NCBI RefSeq assembly: GCF_001424025.1
Contig: NZ_LMPZ01000001.1
Coordinates: 125,074-189,073, forward strand
DNA from: Brevundimonas sp. Leaf363
Lineage (GTDB): Bacteria; Pseudomonadota; Alphaproteobacteria; Caulobacterales; Caulobacteraceae
Direction of reading: 5' to 3'
Length of the DNA: 64,000 bases
Part shown: positions 17,356-28,206 of the stretch, one piece after another
How the letters are laid out: each line of letters opens with the position of its first letter
How positions within the stretch are numbered: the stretch's first letter is position 1
Position numbers and translations under genes: made by a program
Notes under the pieces: generated by a model
Databases searched by the model: none
Told to the model about the DNA's origin: nothing
The model's input: only the letters and a program-made list of their open reading frames with translations

Positions 17356-19916
17356 CCGGCCACCAGATTGACGATACGGTCGGTCACGACGATCACCTTG
17401 CGGATCGATTGCGAGTTGGCCTCAAGGTAGGCCTGGACCTGCGGATTGGCCAGCGCCGCGGCCTCGACGTCCGCCTGGGGGGCGCCGCGCGGCATCTCGA
17501 TCTCGCCGCGCCGTTTGCCATTGATCTGGATCGGCAGGATCACGGCCTCGTCGGCGGCCAGGGCCGGGTCGTGCTCGGGCCAAGGGGCGTCCAGGACCAT
17601 TCCCTTTTCACCCAGACGCGTCCAGCATTCCTCGGCCAGGTGAGGCGTGAACGGCGCGACCAGCCGGGCCAGGGCCGACAGGGCTTCGCGCCTTGCCACG
17701 CCACCCGCCGCAGCATGGTCGCGCACCACGCCGACGAAGGCGTAAAGGCGCGCGATGGCCGAGTTGAAACGGAAGGCGGCGACGCCCTCGGTCACGGCCT
17801 TGATGGCCTTGTGGGTCTCGCGGATCAGCTTGGCGTCCGCCCCCGGATCGCCCGCGGCGGCCGGATCGAAGCCGTCGAACTCGGCCCAGACGCGCTGGAC
17901 GAAGCGGCTGGCGCCCTCGACGCCGCCGGTGGTCCACTGCACGTCCCGCTCGGGCGGGCTGTCCGATAGGACGAACAGGCGACCGGCGTCGACGCCGTGG
18001 CTCTCCACGATCTCGTGCGGGGCGACGACGTTCTTCTTGGACTTGGACATCTTCTCGATGTCGCCGATGGTCACGGCCTCGCCGGTCGAGAGCTGGCGGG
18101 CGGTGCGCTTGGTCCCTTCGGTCGTGATCTCGACGTCGGTCGGCTCGACCCAGGCGCCGTCGGCCCGGCGATAGGTCTCGTGGACCACCATCCCTTGCGT
18201 GAACAGGCCGGCGAAGGGCTCGGGCGCGTCCATCAGGCCGGCGTCACTGAGCGCGCGGCTGATGAAGCGGGCGTAGAGCAGGTGCAGGACCGCGTGCTCG
18301 ACGCCGCCGATATACTGATCGACCGGCAGCCAGCGCCTGGCCGCCTCGGCTTGGATCGGCTCGGCCGCCTTCGGATCGGTGAAGCGGGCGAAATACCAGG
18401 AGCTGTCCACGAAGGTGTCCAGGGTGTCGGTCTCGCGCGTCGCATCCGCCCCGCACGACGGGCATGTGACGTGCTTCCACGTCGGATGCCGGTCCAGCGG
18501 GTTGCCGGGCTTGTCGAAGGTGACGTCCTTGGGCAGTTCGACCGGCAGCTGAGCCGCCGGCACCGCGCCGCAGGACGGGCAATGGACGATGGGGATGGGG
18601 CAGCCCCAGTAGCGTTGCCGCGACACGCCCCAGTCGCGCAGGCGATACAGGGTCGTGCCCTCGCCCTGGCCCGCCGCCTCGATCCGGCGGATCGCTTCGG
18701 CCTTGGCCTCCACGACCGGCAGGCCGTTCAGGAAGTCGGAAGCGAACAGGGCGCCCGGGCCCGTATAGGCCTCGGTCCCGACCGCGAAGTCGTCGCCGGC
18801 GCCGTCCGGGCGGACCACCGGCGTGACCGGCAGGTCGTATTTGCGGGCGAAGTCCAGGTCGCGCTGGTCATGCGCCGGGCAGCCGAAGATGGCGCCCGAG
18901 CCATAGGTGGACAGGACGAAATTGGCCGACCACACCGGCACGGTGCGCTCAGGGTCGAACGGGTGGCGAACGCGCACGCCCAGATCGACGCCCAGCTTCT
19001 CGGCCTTTTCGATCTCGGCTTCGCTGGTGCCCAGGCTGGCGCAGGCGTCGACGAAGGCCTGGACGTCCGGCCGCTGTGCGGCGATCGCCTTGGTCAGGGC
19101 GTGGTCGGGGGCCAGGGCCAGGAAGCTGGCCCCGAACAGGGTGTCGGGCCGGGTGGTGTAGACCTCGATGGGGTCGGAGACGGCGACATCCGCCGGCGCC
19201 TCGACAATCTCCCAGCGCAGGTTGGCGCCCTGACTCTTGCCGATCCAGTTCTCCTGCATCAGCCGGACCTTGTCGGGCCAGCGGCCTTCCAGCGTCTTCA
19301 GCCCCTCGATCAGGTCGTCGGCATAGTCGGTGATGCGCAGGAACCACTGGTTCAGCTTGCGCTTCTCGACGATCGCGCCCGAACGCCAGCCGCGCCCGTC
19401 CACCACCTGCTCATTGGCCAGGACGGTGTTGTCGACCGGATCCCAGTTGACGACTGAATCCTTGCGGTAGACCAGGCCGCGCCTGAACAGCTCCAGGAAC
19501 CAGGCCTGCTGTTTGCCGTAATAGGCCGGGTCGCAGGTGGCGAACTCGCGGCTCCAGTCCAGCGACAGGCCCAGCAGCTTCAGCTGGTCGCGCATGGCGG
19601 CGATGTTGGACCAGGTCCAGTCGCCGGGATGGACGCCCCGCTCGATGGCGGCGTTCTCGGCCGGCAGACCGAAGGCGTCCCAGCCCATGGGGTGCAGGAC
19701 GTCGAAGCCCTGGGCGCGCTTCGACCGCGCCACCACATCGCCCATGACGTAGTTGCGGGCGTGGCCCATGTGGATGTTCCCAGACGGATAGGGGAACATC
19801 TCCAGCACATAGTATTTCGGCCGCCCGGTATCGCCCTCGGGTGTGACGAAGGCGTTCGCCTCGGCCCAGCGGGCCTGCTGGCGGGGTTCGGCGGTCCGGG
19901 GCTCGTAGCGGGCCAA
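17352..19916 (-). CDS. leuS: Leucyl-tRNA synthetase
   Basis: Charges tRNA-Leu. The 854-residue class I synthetase has the HIGH-type motif [14 protein letters not shown] near residue 45. The editing insertion CP1 carries [19 protein letters not shown] near residue 253. It also has the zinc-like CPSCG pairs in the middle (residues about 465-495) and the KMSKS motif EKMSKSKKN near 625. It starts the leftward operon with lptE and holA. Confidence 0.96.
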   Translation of the reverse strand: MARYEPRTAEPRQQARWAEANAFVTPEGDTGRPKYYVLEMFPYPSGNIHMGHARNYVMGDVVARSKRAQGFDVLHPMGWDAFGLPAENAAIERGVHPGDWTWSNIAAMRDQLKLLGLSLDWSREFATCDPAYYGKQQAWFLELFRRGLVYRKDSVVNWDPVDNTVLANEQVVDGRGWRSGAIVEKRKLNQWFLRITDYADDLIEGLKTLEGRWPDKVRLMQENWIGKSQGANLRWEIVEAPADVAVSDPIEVYTTRPDTLFGASFLALAPDHALTKAIAAQRPDVQAFVDACASLGTSEAEIEKAEKLGVDLGVRVRHPFDPERTVPVWSANFVLSTYGSGAIFGCPAHDQRDLDFARKYDLPVTPVVRPDGAGDDFAVGTEAYTGPGALFASDFLNGLPVVEAKAEAIRRIEAAGQGEGTTLYRLRDWGVSRQRYWGCPIPIVHCPSCGAVPAAQLPVELPKDVTFDKPGNPLDRHPTWKHVTCPSCGADATRETDTLDTFVDSSWYFARFTDPKAAEPIQAEAARRWLPVDQYIGGVEHAVLHLLYARFISRALSDAGLMDAPEPFAGLFTQGMVVHETYRRADGAWVEPTDVEITTEGTKRTARQLSTGEAVTIGDIEKMSKSKKNVVAPHEIVESHGVDAGRLFVLSDSPPERDVQWTTGGVEGASRFVQRVWAEFDGFDPAAAGDPGADAKLIRETHKAIKAVTEGVAAFRFNSAIARLYAFVGVVRDHAAAGGVARREALSALARLVAPFTPHLAEECWTRLGEKGMVLDAPWPEHDPALAADEAVILPIQINGKRRGEIEMPRGAPQADVEAAALANPQVQAYLEANSQSIRKVIVVTDRIVNLVAG

Positions 19917-19982
19917 GTCTTCAGTCCTGCAGGGTCGTTACGCCTGGGGCGTGACCCGGCAGGCTTGAAAATGCAACCGGGT

Positions 19983-20432
19983 TCAGCCGCCGTTGGCGAG
20001 GTTCAGCTGGCGCGCCTTGGTCAGGATGGCGTTTTCCAGGTCGGTCTCGGTCTGGGCGGCCACCGGGGCGGCGGTCCAGCCGCCGGACGCGTCCTTGACC
20101 TCCTTGGTGATGGAGACGTTCAGGGCGTCGGCGCGCAGGCGCTGGTCCAGGATGAAAACGGTCGCCTTGAAGCGTTCATTCGGCGTCTGCGGATTGACGT
20201 ACCAGTCATAGTTGACCACGCCGCCCCACGGATCGGCGTTCAGCAGGGGCATGAAGCTGAGGGTGTCCAGCGTGGCGCGCCACAGATAGGCGTTGACGCC
20301 GATGCCGGCCTGCTGGGCGTTCGCGGCGGGGCGGCTGTCGCCGCTCTTGCCGATGAAAGGCACGCTGGAGCAGGCGGACAGCATAAGTCCCGACGCGATC
20401 AGGGCGACCGCAGCGCCGCGAACAAAAGCCAT
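19983..20432 (-). CDS. DUF3576 lipoprotein-like protein
   Basis: The 149-residue protein starts MAFVRGAAVALIASGLMLSACSS, a lipoprotein signal peptide with lipobox LSAC. The mature part contains GVNAYLWRATLDTLSFMPL and VVNYDWYVNPQTPNERFK, the pattern of family DUF3576, whose function is unknown. It is expected in the outer membrane or periplasm. I use the ATG at 20432, because 18 further codons upstream would bury the signal peptide. It precedes leuS by 66 bases and may share its transcript. Confidence 0.82.
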   Translation of the reverse strand: MAFVRGAAVALIASGLMLSACSSVPFIGKSGDSRPAANAQQAGIGVNAYLWRATLDTLSFMPLLNADPWGGVVNYDWYVNPQTPNERFKATVFILDQRLRADALNVSITKEVKDASGGWTAAPVAAQTETDLENAILTKARQLNLANGG

Positions 20433-20775
20433 CTGGGAATCTCCTTGGGTCGGATGCACCAGCATGCGCCGTTTCCTCGTGCGCACACGCCGTCCGACAC
20501 ACCCGGACAGGGCGCGCGGCGGTGGCTCTATAACACGGTCAAAAGGGGCGATGACAAGGCGAAGCCTGCGCCTGTTTGATGCGGCGCTGCAGCAATCGTT
20601 TCGCTCGCGCGAAAGGCGAACGCTCCGGCGTTAACTTCCCGTGACGCTTGAGACACATGAATCACGCGATCGGCGCGGAACTGCGTTCGTCAGGGCTCGT
20701 TGCGTTGACCGGCAGGGGCCGGGGTGTCTAATCGCCCGGTTCGTGTGCGGTCAGAAGGCCGCAAGGGTTTGTCGA
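20433..20775. other. Intergenic region between divergent DUF3576 and NtrZ-like genes
   Basis: A 343-base gap without a convincing gene. It should carry the two divergent promoters. I see no repeat, tRNA or strong hairpin in it. Confidence 0.5.
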
Positions 20776-21174
20776 ATGCGTCTTGCCGCCGCCATCGCCG
20801 TCGCCGTCTGCGCTCTCAGCGCCGGCCTGGCCGTGGCTGACGCGGCGGAGGCGCAGACCGCCGCCCGCCGTGCGCCGAGCGTCAATCTGACGGAGGCCGC
20901 CGCCGCCCAGGACGCCGGCCAGCAGACCCAGCGTCGCGGCATGCGCCTGAACCCGAGCGGCCGCTGGGGTCTGGACTTCAACCTGAACCAGCCGGTCGGA
21001 CGCGAATCCAACTGGGGTGATGTCGAGGCCGGCGCCTATTACCGCCTCAGCCCGCGCCTGCGCGTCGGCGCCGCCGCGGCCGTCGGCTCGCCCGAGACCG
21101 ATCCGGCCCGCGCGCCCGAAACCGACCGCCGCGCGCAGTCGCGCTTCCGTCTGGAAACCATCTTCAAGTTCTAG
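20776..21174 (+). CDS. Exported NtrZ-like periplasmic protein
   Basis: The 132-residue protein has a signal peptide MRLAAAIAVAVCALSAGLAVADAAEAQ. A short mature part follows with RWGLDFNLNQPVGR and AGAYYRLSPRLRVGAAAAVG. The pattern resembles the Caulobacterales periplasmic family NtrZ, which modulates the NtrY sensor kinase, but I name it from memory of the pattern only. A small porin-like beta protein is the alternative. I start at the ATG that begins the signal peptide. The frame is open 45 codons upstream, but without similarity to anything I know. Confidence 0.6.
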   Translation: MRLAAAIAVAVCALSAGLAVADAAEAQTAARRAPSVNLTEAAAAQDAGQQTQRRGMRLNPSGRWGLDFNLNQPVGRESNWGDVEAGAYYRLSPRLRVGAAAAVGSPETDPARAPETDRRAQSRFRLETIFKF

Positions 21175-21194
21175 GGGGCCGACCCCACCGGCGA

Positions 21195-21225
21195 CGTCAT
21201 CCTCTGACTTGATCCGAGGATGACG
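21195..21225. repeat. Perfect 10-base inverted repeat (hairpin) between convergent genes
   Basis: CGTCATCCTC (21195-21204) pairs with GAGGATGACG (21216-21225). It lies between the NtrZ-like stop and the GH16 stop, so it may end transcription from both sides. It has no T run. The motif looks like a short dispersed palindrome. Confidence 0.6.
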
Positions 21226-21278
21226 ATCCAGGGGGTGGCGGGACGGGCGGTGCGCACCACCCGTCCCCGCCCGCCGCC

Positions 21279-22130
21279 TCACTCCCCCGTCTGGTAGACC
21301 CGCACGTAATCGATCTCCATCGCCTGCGGGAAGACGCTCGGATCCACGCCCTCGGCGCCGCCCCAGGTGCCGCCGACCGCGACGTTCAGGATCAGATAGA
21401 AGGGCGTGTTGAACGGCCAGTGCTCGCGCAGGCCGGAGTTGTCGTTGTCCACGCCGTAGAAGGGCGTCCCGTCGACCAGGAAGTCGATACGCTGGGGCGT
21501 CCAGTGGATCTGATAATCGTGGAAGGCCCCGCAGGCGGTGGCGATGTCCGTCGATCCGGTCTGGCCGGTGCCGATGGAGTGGTTGAAGGCCTGGCTATGC
21601 AGGCTGCCGTAGATCTTGGTCGGCTCCTGGGCGACGTGCTCCATGATGTCGATCTCGCCGCCGATCGGCCAGCCGCCGCCCTGCGACAGCATCCAGATCG
21701 CCGGCCAGGACCCAAGGCCGCACGGCAGCTTGGCGCGGGTGCTGATGAAGCCGTAGGTCCAGCTGTGCAGGTCGCGCGTCACCAGGCGGGCCGAGGTGTA
21801 GTCCTGCCCGCCGAAGTCCGAGGCGCTCTCCAGCCGTTCGCGCCGGGCGGTGATGACCAGCTTGCCGTCGCGAACCTCGGCGTTCTCCAGCCGGTTCGCC
21901 GAATAGTACTGCAGCTCCTCATTGTACCAGCCGGTGCGGTTGGCGACGGTGTCGTAACCCCACTTGGCCGGGTCCGGCGCGCCTGCGGTCTCGAACTCGT
22001 CGGCCCAGACCAGACGATACCCCTCGGGCAGACCCGCCACCGCGGGATCCGCCGTCGCCACACTCGTCGTCGCCGTACTGCCCGTGGCCGGCGTTGTCGC
22101 CAGCGCGGCCGCCATCATCAGTCCCAGCAT
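21279..22130 (-). CDS. Glycoside hydrolase family 16 (beta-glucanase/laminarinase-like)
   Basis: Secreted endo-beta-glucanase expected to cut beta-1,3(4)-glucans. The 283-residue protein has a signal-like N-terminus MLGLMMAAALATTPATG. The GH16 fold starts at YRLVWADEFETAG, and the catalytic motif GGEIDIMEHV has E159 (nucleophile), D161 and E164 (acid/base). NVAVGGTWGG and the closing MEIDYVRVYQ are also typical. It is a single-domain enzyme without a carbohydrate-binding module. It stands alone between the NtrZ-like gene and the sulfotransferase-like gene. Confidence 0.92.
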   Translation of the reverse strand: MLGLMMAAALATTPATGSTATTSVATADPAVAGLPEGYRLVWADEFETAGAPDPAKWGYDTVANRTGWYNEELQYYSANRLENAEVRDGKLVITARRERLESASDFGGQDYTSARLVTRDLHSWTYGFISTRAKLPCGLGSWPAIWMLSQGGGWPIGGEIDIMEHVAQEPTKIYGSLHSQAFNHSIGTGQTGSTDIATACGAFHDYQIHWTPQRIDFLVDGTPFYGVDNDNSGLREHWPFNTPFYLILNVAVGGTWGGAEGVDPSVFPQAMEIDYVRVYQTGE

Positions 22131-22261
22131 GTCCCGTCCTCCCGTTTTATCGTTCCCACCAGACTAGCGGACCGGCGGCGGGGCGAAAGGGCGAATGCAC
22201 CGCTGACGCCGGCGGTCGGCTCCGCACGACGACCCGCGCGGCGGGGGCGGGGGCCGCGCGC

Positions 22262-23230
22262 CTAAGCCAGTCCCAGGGTCTCGCGGACCGTCCCGATCTC
22301 GTCCGGGCGCATCTGCTCGATCGACGGCAGGACGGACCGCGCGGAGGGGGCCGGCGCCGCCAGGGCCTGGGCAGGGACGACCTCGCGCCCCTTGGCCTGA
22401 TGGAGCCGGTGCGCCTGGGCGACGAAGACGCTGGTCAGCTCATCGATCTGCGCCGCCGACAGATAGAGCCCCTTCTCGCCCAGCGCGGCGACCTTGTCCG
22501 GCGCCAGCCGGATGACCCGTTTGCGAAGGGCGAGGATCGCATCTTCGTCGCGCGCCGCCCCCAGGATGGCGAAGGCGTCCCGCAGGACCTCGATCCCGCG
22601 CCACCCCAGCGTGAGGTTGGCGCGCACCCGGGCGGGCGGGCCCAGCGCAAGGTCGCCGCCGGGCGCGGCGATCAGATCCGCCATCACGTCGCGGACAATG
22701 TCCGGCGACCCCGCGCCCATGAAATGCACGCTGACGGCGTCCCACCCAAAGGCTTCGGCCCACGGTTCCAGGATGTCGAAGAAGCGGCCGCGCATCGGGT
22801 CCCGCCGCTGAAGCTGCGCATAGAACTGGTCGAAGTCGCGGACGTTGGCGCCGCGCTGGGTTCTGAATCCGTAGATGGACGGGATCAGCGCGCGCGGGTC
22901 CCGGATCACCGCCACGACCCGCGAGACCGATGGCAGGACCGCCTTCAGGCGCGCGATCGAGGGTGGGGCCAGCCCCTCGAACATCTCGTTCGAGACGATC
23001 GGCGTCAGGCCGCGCGCCAGGGCCTGGTCGACCCGGCCGATGAAGCGGAGGGACGCCGCCGAGAGCTGTTGCGCCGCCAGATCGTCCTGAAACTGGATGC
23101 GCCCGGCCCGTTTCTCGAACGGCAGATAGGCCAGGCTATGGCGCGCTTCCATCTCCGCGGCGGTGTCCAGCAGACGCCTCTGGATCGCCGTCGAGGCGCA
23201 CTTCCTGAAGCCGATGTGCAGGATCGTCAC
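22262..23230 (-). CDS. Sulfotransferase-like protein
   Basis: The 322-residue protein starts MTILHIGFRKCASTAIQRRLLD, which resembles the 5'-phosphosulfate-binding loop of PAPS sulfotransferases. VVAVIRDPRALIPSIYGFR near residue 105 matches the 3'-phosphate-binding segment. No signal peptide is present. The acceptor cannot be told from the sequence. Polysaccharide or holdfast/capsule modification would be a guess. It is the last gene before the genomic island. Confidence 0.75.
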   Translation of the reverse strand: MTILHIGFRKCASTAIQRRLLDTAAEMEARHSLAYLPFEKRAGRIQFQDDLAAQQLSAASLRFIGRVDQALARGLTPIVSNEMFEGLAPPSIARLKAVLPSVSRVVAVIRDPRALIPSIYGFRTQRGANVRDFDQFYAQLQRRDPMRGRFFDILEPWAEAFGWDAVSVHFMGAGSPDIVRDVMADLIAAPGGDLALGPPARVRANLTLGWRGIEVLRDAFAILGAARDEDAILALRKRVIRLAPDKVAALGEKGLYLSAAQIDELTSVFVAQAHRLHQAKGREVVPAQALAAPAPSARSVLPSIEQMRPDEIGTVRETLGLA

Positions 23231-23876
23231 GTCGACGCCCGCCCCATCCGACCGGACGCCTTAGCGAGCGGCCCGCATTCCGCGGCGAAGCGCGCGGCAC
23301 CTGGGGTCGGCAGGTCGGTGCAGGCGCGGGCCGCGAAACGACGCGGGTCCTGGGCAAAGGTTCGCGCCCGGTCCCGCCAGGGAAACAGCCGGCGATTCAT
23401 GTGCGCCCTCCTTCAGCCCGTGAAAAGGACGCCAGGCTTCGGATCGTTCTGAACCCCTGCCCCCAAACTGCCAAGCGGTCAGCCGGCGCGACCGCCGACA
23501 CGCCGACGCTCGCTCAATCTCATTGTCCGGAAGGGATGGTGCCGCTTAGGTGACTCGAACACCTGACCCCCGCATTACGAAATCAAGGGAAGCGCGCCGA
23601 TCAAACTCAGGCAGGGTGTGGCTTTGAAGGTCTATCGCAACCTCTGTAATGAGCAACACCTAGGTCATTCCCAGCCTAACCTGGCAGCGAAGTACCAACC
23701 CGTCTGACTTAACGCTCGATGGCTCAGAGCCAAGCACTGTTTCAACCTGCGCGATACCTGCAGAAGCCCAAGTTGCTACGTGCCACTCAAAGACCGCGTG
23801 ATTTGCAAATTGTCATGGTGTGAGTTGGGTCTAAGGGGCACTTTCGTCGGCGGCTCACACGCGCTATCTTCGAACA
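23231..23876. other. Gene-poor junction region at the left edge of the island
   Basis: 646 bases without a convincing gene. The left 300 bases are chromosome-like, the att remnant lies at 23537-23582, and the rest is island sequence with visibly more A/T. It should contain the promoter of the gene at 23877. Confidence 0.5.
23537..23582 (-). repeat. Displaced 3' half of a tRNA-Thr gene (island attachment-site remnant)
   Basis: Reading the - strand, it gives the anticodon loop TTCGTAA, the descending anticodon stem TGCGG, variable loop, T arm, acceptor AAGCGGCA and CCA. It has no 5' half. It is a direct repeat of 45848-45892: identical blocks are 23537-23547, 23550-23562 and 23565-23581. It differs only in the two outer T-stem pairs (AGGTG/CACCT here, GCGTG/CACGC in the intact gene). 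Confidence 0.88.
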
Positions 23877-24083
23877 ATGGCTAGCCCCGCTCCCCGGAAA
23901 GAAGCCCCGACTAAAGGGCGGCGCAAGTCGGCTGCCGGACGGGTCGCGCTGAAACGCTCCCAAGAAAAGCCGGACCTTATCGAACGACTCGCGATCGCGG
24001 CTGACAAGGCTGAAGCGTCGGTGCGCATTGACCTGTCGGGCATGTCCCGCGCCGAGCGCAGCAAGTTCCTATTTGATAGATGA
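23877..24083 (+). CDS. Small basic hypothetical protein, first gene of a two-gene module
   Basis: The 68-residue protein has a Lys/Arg-rich N-terminal half (KGRRKSAAGRVALKRS). It ends RIDLSGMSRAERSKFLFDR. There is no membrane segment. Its stop overlaps the next start by four bases (ATGA). The size and coupling to a larger partner resemble an antitoxin position, but I recognise no antitoxin fold. Confidence 0.65.
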   Translation: MASPAPRKEAPTKGRRKSAAGRVALKRSQEKPDLIERLAIAADKAEASVRIDLSGMSRAERSKFLFDR

Positions 24084-24619
24084 GCGAGAGGCTCAGCGCG
24101 CGTCTAACTAAACCAAGGATTCAGCTCAAGCCGAAGCCGGTCACGACTTGGGCGGGCTGGTTCGACACCGCGGGTGTGAGTGCCGATCCCAAACTTCGGA
24201 ATGACCTTCTCGATCTCATTGACCTGATCACCGAAGGCAAGCCGATCCCCAACCGTTACTACCGCAGCAGCGCGGGGCGAGACCGCCTGCTTGAGGAGGA
24301 GGGGATTATGCATCTACATCTGGGTCACGCGGGATCGAATGTCATAATCTATCTGCTGCAGTTTGAAGACGAAGTCTTGCTGCTGGCGGCAGGCACGCAC
24401 GCCGAGCTGCAACAAGCCTACCAGGTCACTTGGCGCAAGCAGGTAGGCTCTACACCGGCGGACCAGCGCGCGAAGGGCGCGGCGGCGCTGCGAGCGAAGC
24501 AGGCTGCAAAGGCTGCTGAAATTAAGAATAAGGCTCGTACTCTGGCAATAGAAAAGCTGAAGAAAAGTTCGTCGCCAACTAAATCGACACCGGTTAAGGC
24601 TCCACCGGATTCCGATTAG
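24080..24619 (+). CDS. Hypothetical protein, possible toxin-like partner of the preceding gene
   Basis: The 179-residue protein has an N-terminal helical part with DLLDLIDLITEGKPIPNRYYR. A beta-rich centre follows (IMHLHLGHAGSNVIIYLLQFEDEVLLLAAGTH) and a long Lys/Ala-rich tail to residue 179. The alternating hydrophobic centre recalls RelE-superfamily toxins, where one strand carries the L-x-L pattern, but catalytic residues cannot be assigned. A two-gene toxin-antitoxin module is therefore only a hypothesis. It is coupled to the 68-residue gene by ATGA. Confidence 0.65.
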   Translation: MSERLSARLTKPRIQLKPKPVTTWAGWFDTAGVSADPKLRNDLLDLIDLITEGKPIPNRYYRSSAGRDRLLEEEGIMHLHLGHAGSNVIIYLLQFEDEVLLLAAGTHAELQQAYQVTWRKQVGSTPADQRAKGAAALRAKQAAKAAEIKNKARTLAIEKLKKSSSPTKSTPVKAPPDSD

Positions 24620-24700
24620 GCGCGGCAGTCGATCTGCTGCCCAGCCGCTGTGTGGGAGTTTCTTCTCCGGGATTAGGTACCGGTTCCGCAAAATACGGCA

Positions 24701-25087
24701 TCACTCCTCCTCGTCTTCGATAGTCGGATCAAGCTGAGATCGCAGATCTGAAATCTCCAGTGTCCGCCATTCAGACACAATGTCACCGATTTTGAGAGGA
24801 GCAACACCCTCTAGGCTTTCTTGGGAAATCACTACATATCCCCCCCGATTGAGAGGCAAAATGACTGCGACGTCCTCCATCCATTCCGAAATATTCCTTA
24901 TCAAAGCTGACTTAATGACGTCGCGACCTGAGATCAGCTGAAGAGATTTACGGCTTAGTCGAAAACGGGCTTTGGCCGATTTCTTCAGCATCAGCATCAG
25001 CAGGTAAGCAATATGTTCGTATGAGCGCACGACCCTCTCCTCGACTATCCCAAAACGGGGTAAAGCATAGCCCGTTTCGGGGGTCAA
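24701..25087 (-). CDS. Hypothetical protein, 128 residues
   Basis: Not recognised. The sequence has a helical N-terminal half with SYEHIAYLLMLMLKKSAKARFRLSRKSL. A strand-rich middle follows (VAVILPLNRGGYVVISQESLEG) and an acidic end (TIEDEEE). No signal peptide is present. The frame begins at a TTG (25087). A later GTG start near 25030 is possible. It is transcribed leftward, away from the hsd operon. The 252 bases between it and hsdM hold the divergent promoters and a G tract. Confidence 0.55.
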   Translation of the reverse strand: MTPETGYALPRFGIVEERVVRSYEHIAYLLMLMLKKSAKARFRLSRKSLQLISGRDVIKSALIRNISEWMEDVAVILPLNRGGYVVISQESLEGVAPLKIGDIVSEWRTLEISDLRSQLDPTIEDEEE

Positions 25088-25321
25088 GGGGGCTGCCCTC
25101 TACGATCCGAAACGGCTGTATGCTCGTCAGGAAGACAGCCTTTTAGGATGCGGCAGGAGCTGAGTGGGGCGGAGGACCCTCCCGGCACGGTCTAAGATAG
25201 AGCGACCCATGCAGGCGCATTCTCAAAAGCTAGCAGACGGGAGGAGCCCTCAAGCTGATAGCTGTGCCGCCAATTCGCGCTGGCGGCCTTGGGTGGTGGC
25301 GGCTAAGCCAGCACAACCACC

Positions 25322-25332
25322 GGGGGGGGGGG
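25322..25332 (+). repeat. Run of 11 G just upstream of hsdM
   Basis: Eleven consecutive G end 7 bases before the hsdM start codon, so the tract itself supplies the ribosome-binding purines (GGGGAAG). There is no upstream start in frame, because a TAA lies at 25304, so slippage would change spacing or translation rate, not the reading frame. Confidence 0.8.
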
Positions 25333-25339
25333 AAGTTCG

Positions 25340-26946
<1,607 letters not shown>

Positions 26947-26950
<4 letters not shown>

Positions 26951-28206
26951 TCGGTTGGAGCTATCGCCCCCTTGGAGACCTAATTGAAAGTCTCGATGCA
27001 CGAAGAAAGCCTGTAAAAGGGTCGGATCGCCGCCCCGGACCATATCCATACTACGGGGCCTCGGGGGTGGTCGATCATGTCGATGATTACCTCTTCGAGG
27101 GGTTACACCTGTTGGTGGCCGAAGATGGGGAGAACCTCCGAACCAGAAAGCTGCCAATCGCCTTCCTCGCGCGTGGTCGGTTTTGGGTAAATAATCATGC
27201 TCACGTTGTGCGGGGCAACGCCCACGCCGATACGCGCTTTCTTTCATATGCGCTGATGGTGGCCGACGTTTCTAGCTACCTCAGTGGCTCGACCATGCCG
27301 AAACTGACCCAAGGCAATCTGCACAAGGTGCCGATTTATGCTCCGGAGCTCGGCGAACAGATCGCAATCGCTGACGCTCTTGCGTCAATGGACCACAAGA
27401 TCGATCTGAATCGGCGGATGAACGAGGTGCTGGGGGCGATGTCGCAAGCGATCTTCCGCGACTGGTTCGTCTACTTCGGCCCAGTACGCCGCAAGCTGGC
27501 TGGCGAGACCGACCCGGTGGCTATCATGGGGGGGGTCACCGCCGACCTCGTCCGCGCAGCTGAACTTGCTGCGCTATTTCCGGCAGAGCTCGATGGCGTT
27601 GGTCTTCCTCAAGGATGGATCGAAAGCCCGCTCGATCAGATCGCCGAGTTTCTCAACGGGCTGGCGTTGCAGAAATTTCCTGCCGTCGACGGTGAACCCA
27701 GCCTGCCTGTTATCAAGATCGCGGAGCTGCGAAACGGTCTGTCCGAAGACAGCAATCGGGCATCTCCCCAGTTGCCGGAGAAGTACATCGTGCGCGATGG
27801 CGACTACATCTTCTCATGGTCTGGCAGCCTCATGGCCAAGGTCTGGACAGAGGGTGACGGCGCGCTAAATCAGCACCTATTCAAGGTCTCCTCGAGTTCT
27901 TATCCGCAGTGGTTCTTCGCCGCGTGGGTGGAGCACCACCTCCCCGAGTTCCAACGGATCGCCGCATCGAAGGCGACCACCATGGGCCATATTCAGCGCG
28001 GGCACCTGGCCTCAGCCACGACCGTCTGCCCACCGCAGCCGACCTTGGACGTGATGGCGTCCGTGCTCGCGCCCCTCTGGGAGCGACGCATCCACAACGA
28101 CCTCGAGATTCGCACCCTCGCCGAAACCCGCGACTACCTGCTCCCTCGCTTAATGTCGGGCGAGGTGCGGGTGGGCGGCGCTGACACAGAGGAAGCGGCC
28201 GCGTGA
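26947..28206 (+). CDS. hsdS: Type I restriction-modification specificity subunit (system 1)
   Basis: Recognises the bipartite DNA target through two target-recognition domains. The 419-residue protein has TRD1 at about residues 5-135. The first conserved helix is [40 protein letters not shown] near 136-175, TRD2 is at about 210-360, and the closing repeat is [18 protein letters not shown]-like near 392-410. A run of eight G (27528-27535) lies in the linker just before TRD2, near residue 195. It overlaps hsdM and the following gene by four bases each. Confidence 0.9.

Noticed and set aside
23537-23582. A functional tRNA gene
   Set aside because: Only the anticodon loop and 3' half are present, with no D arm or 5' acceptor strand. 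It is an att remnant.
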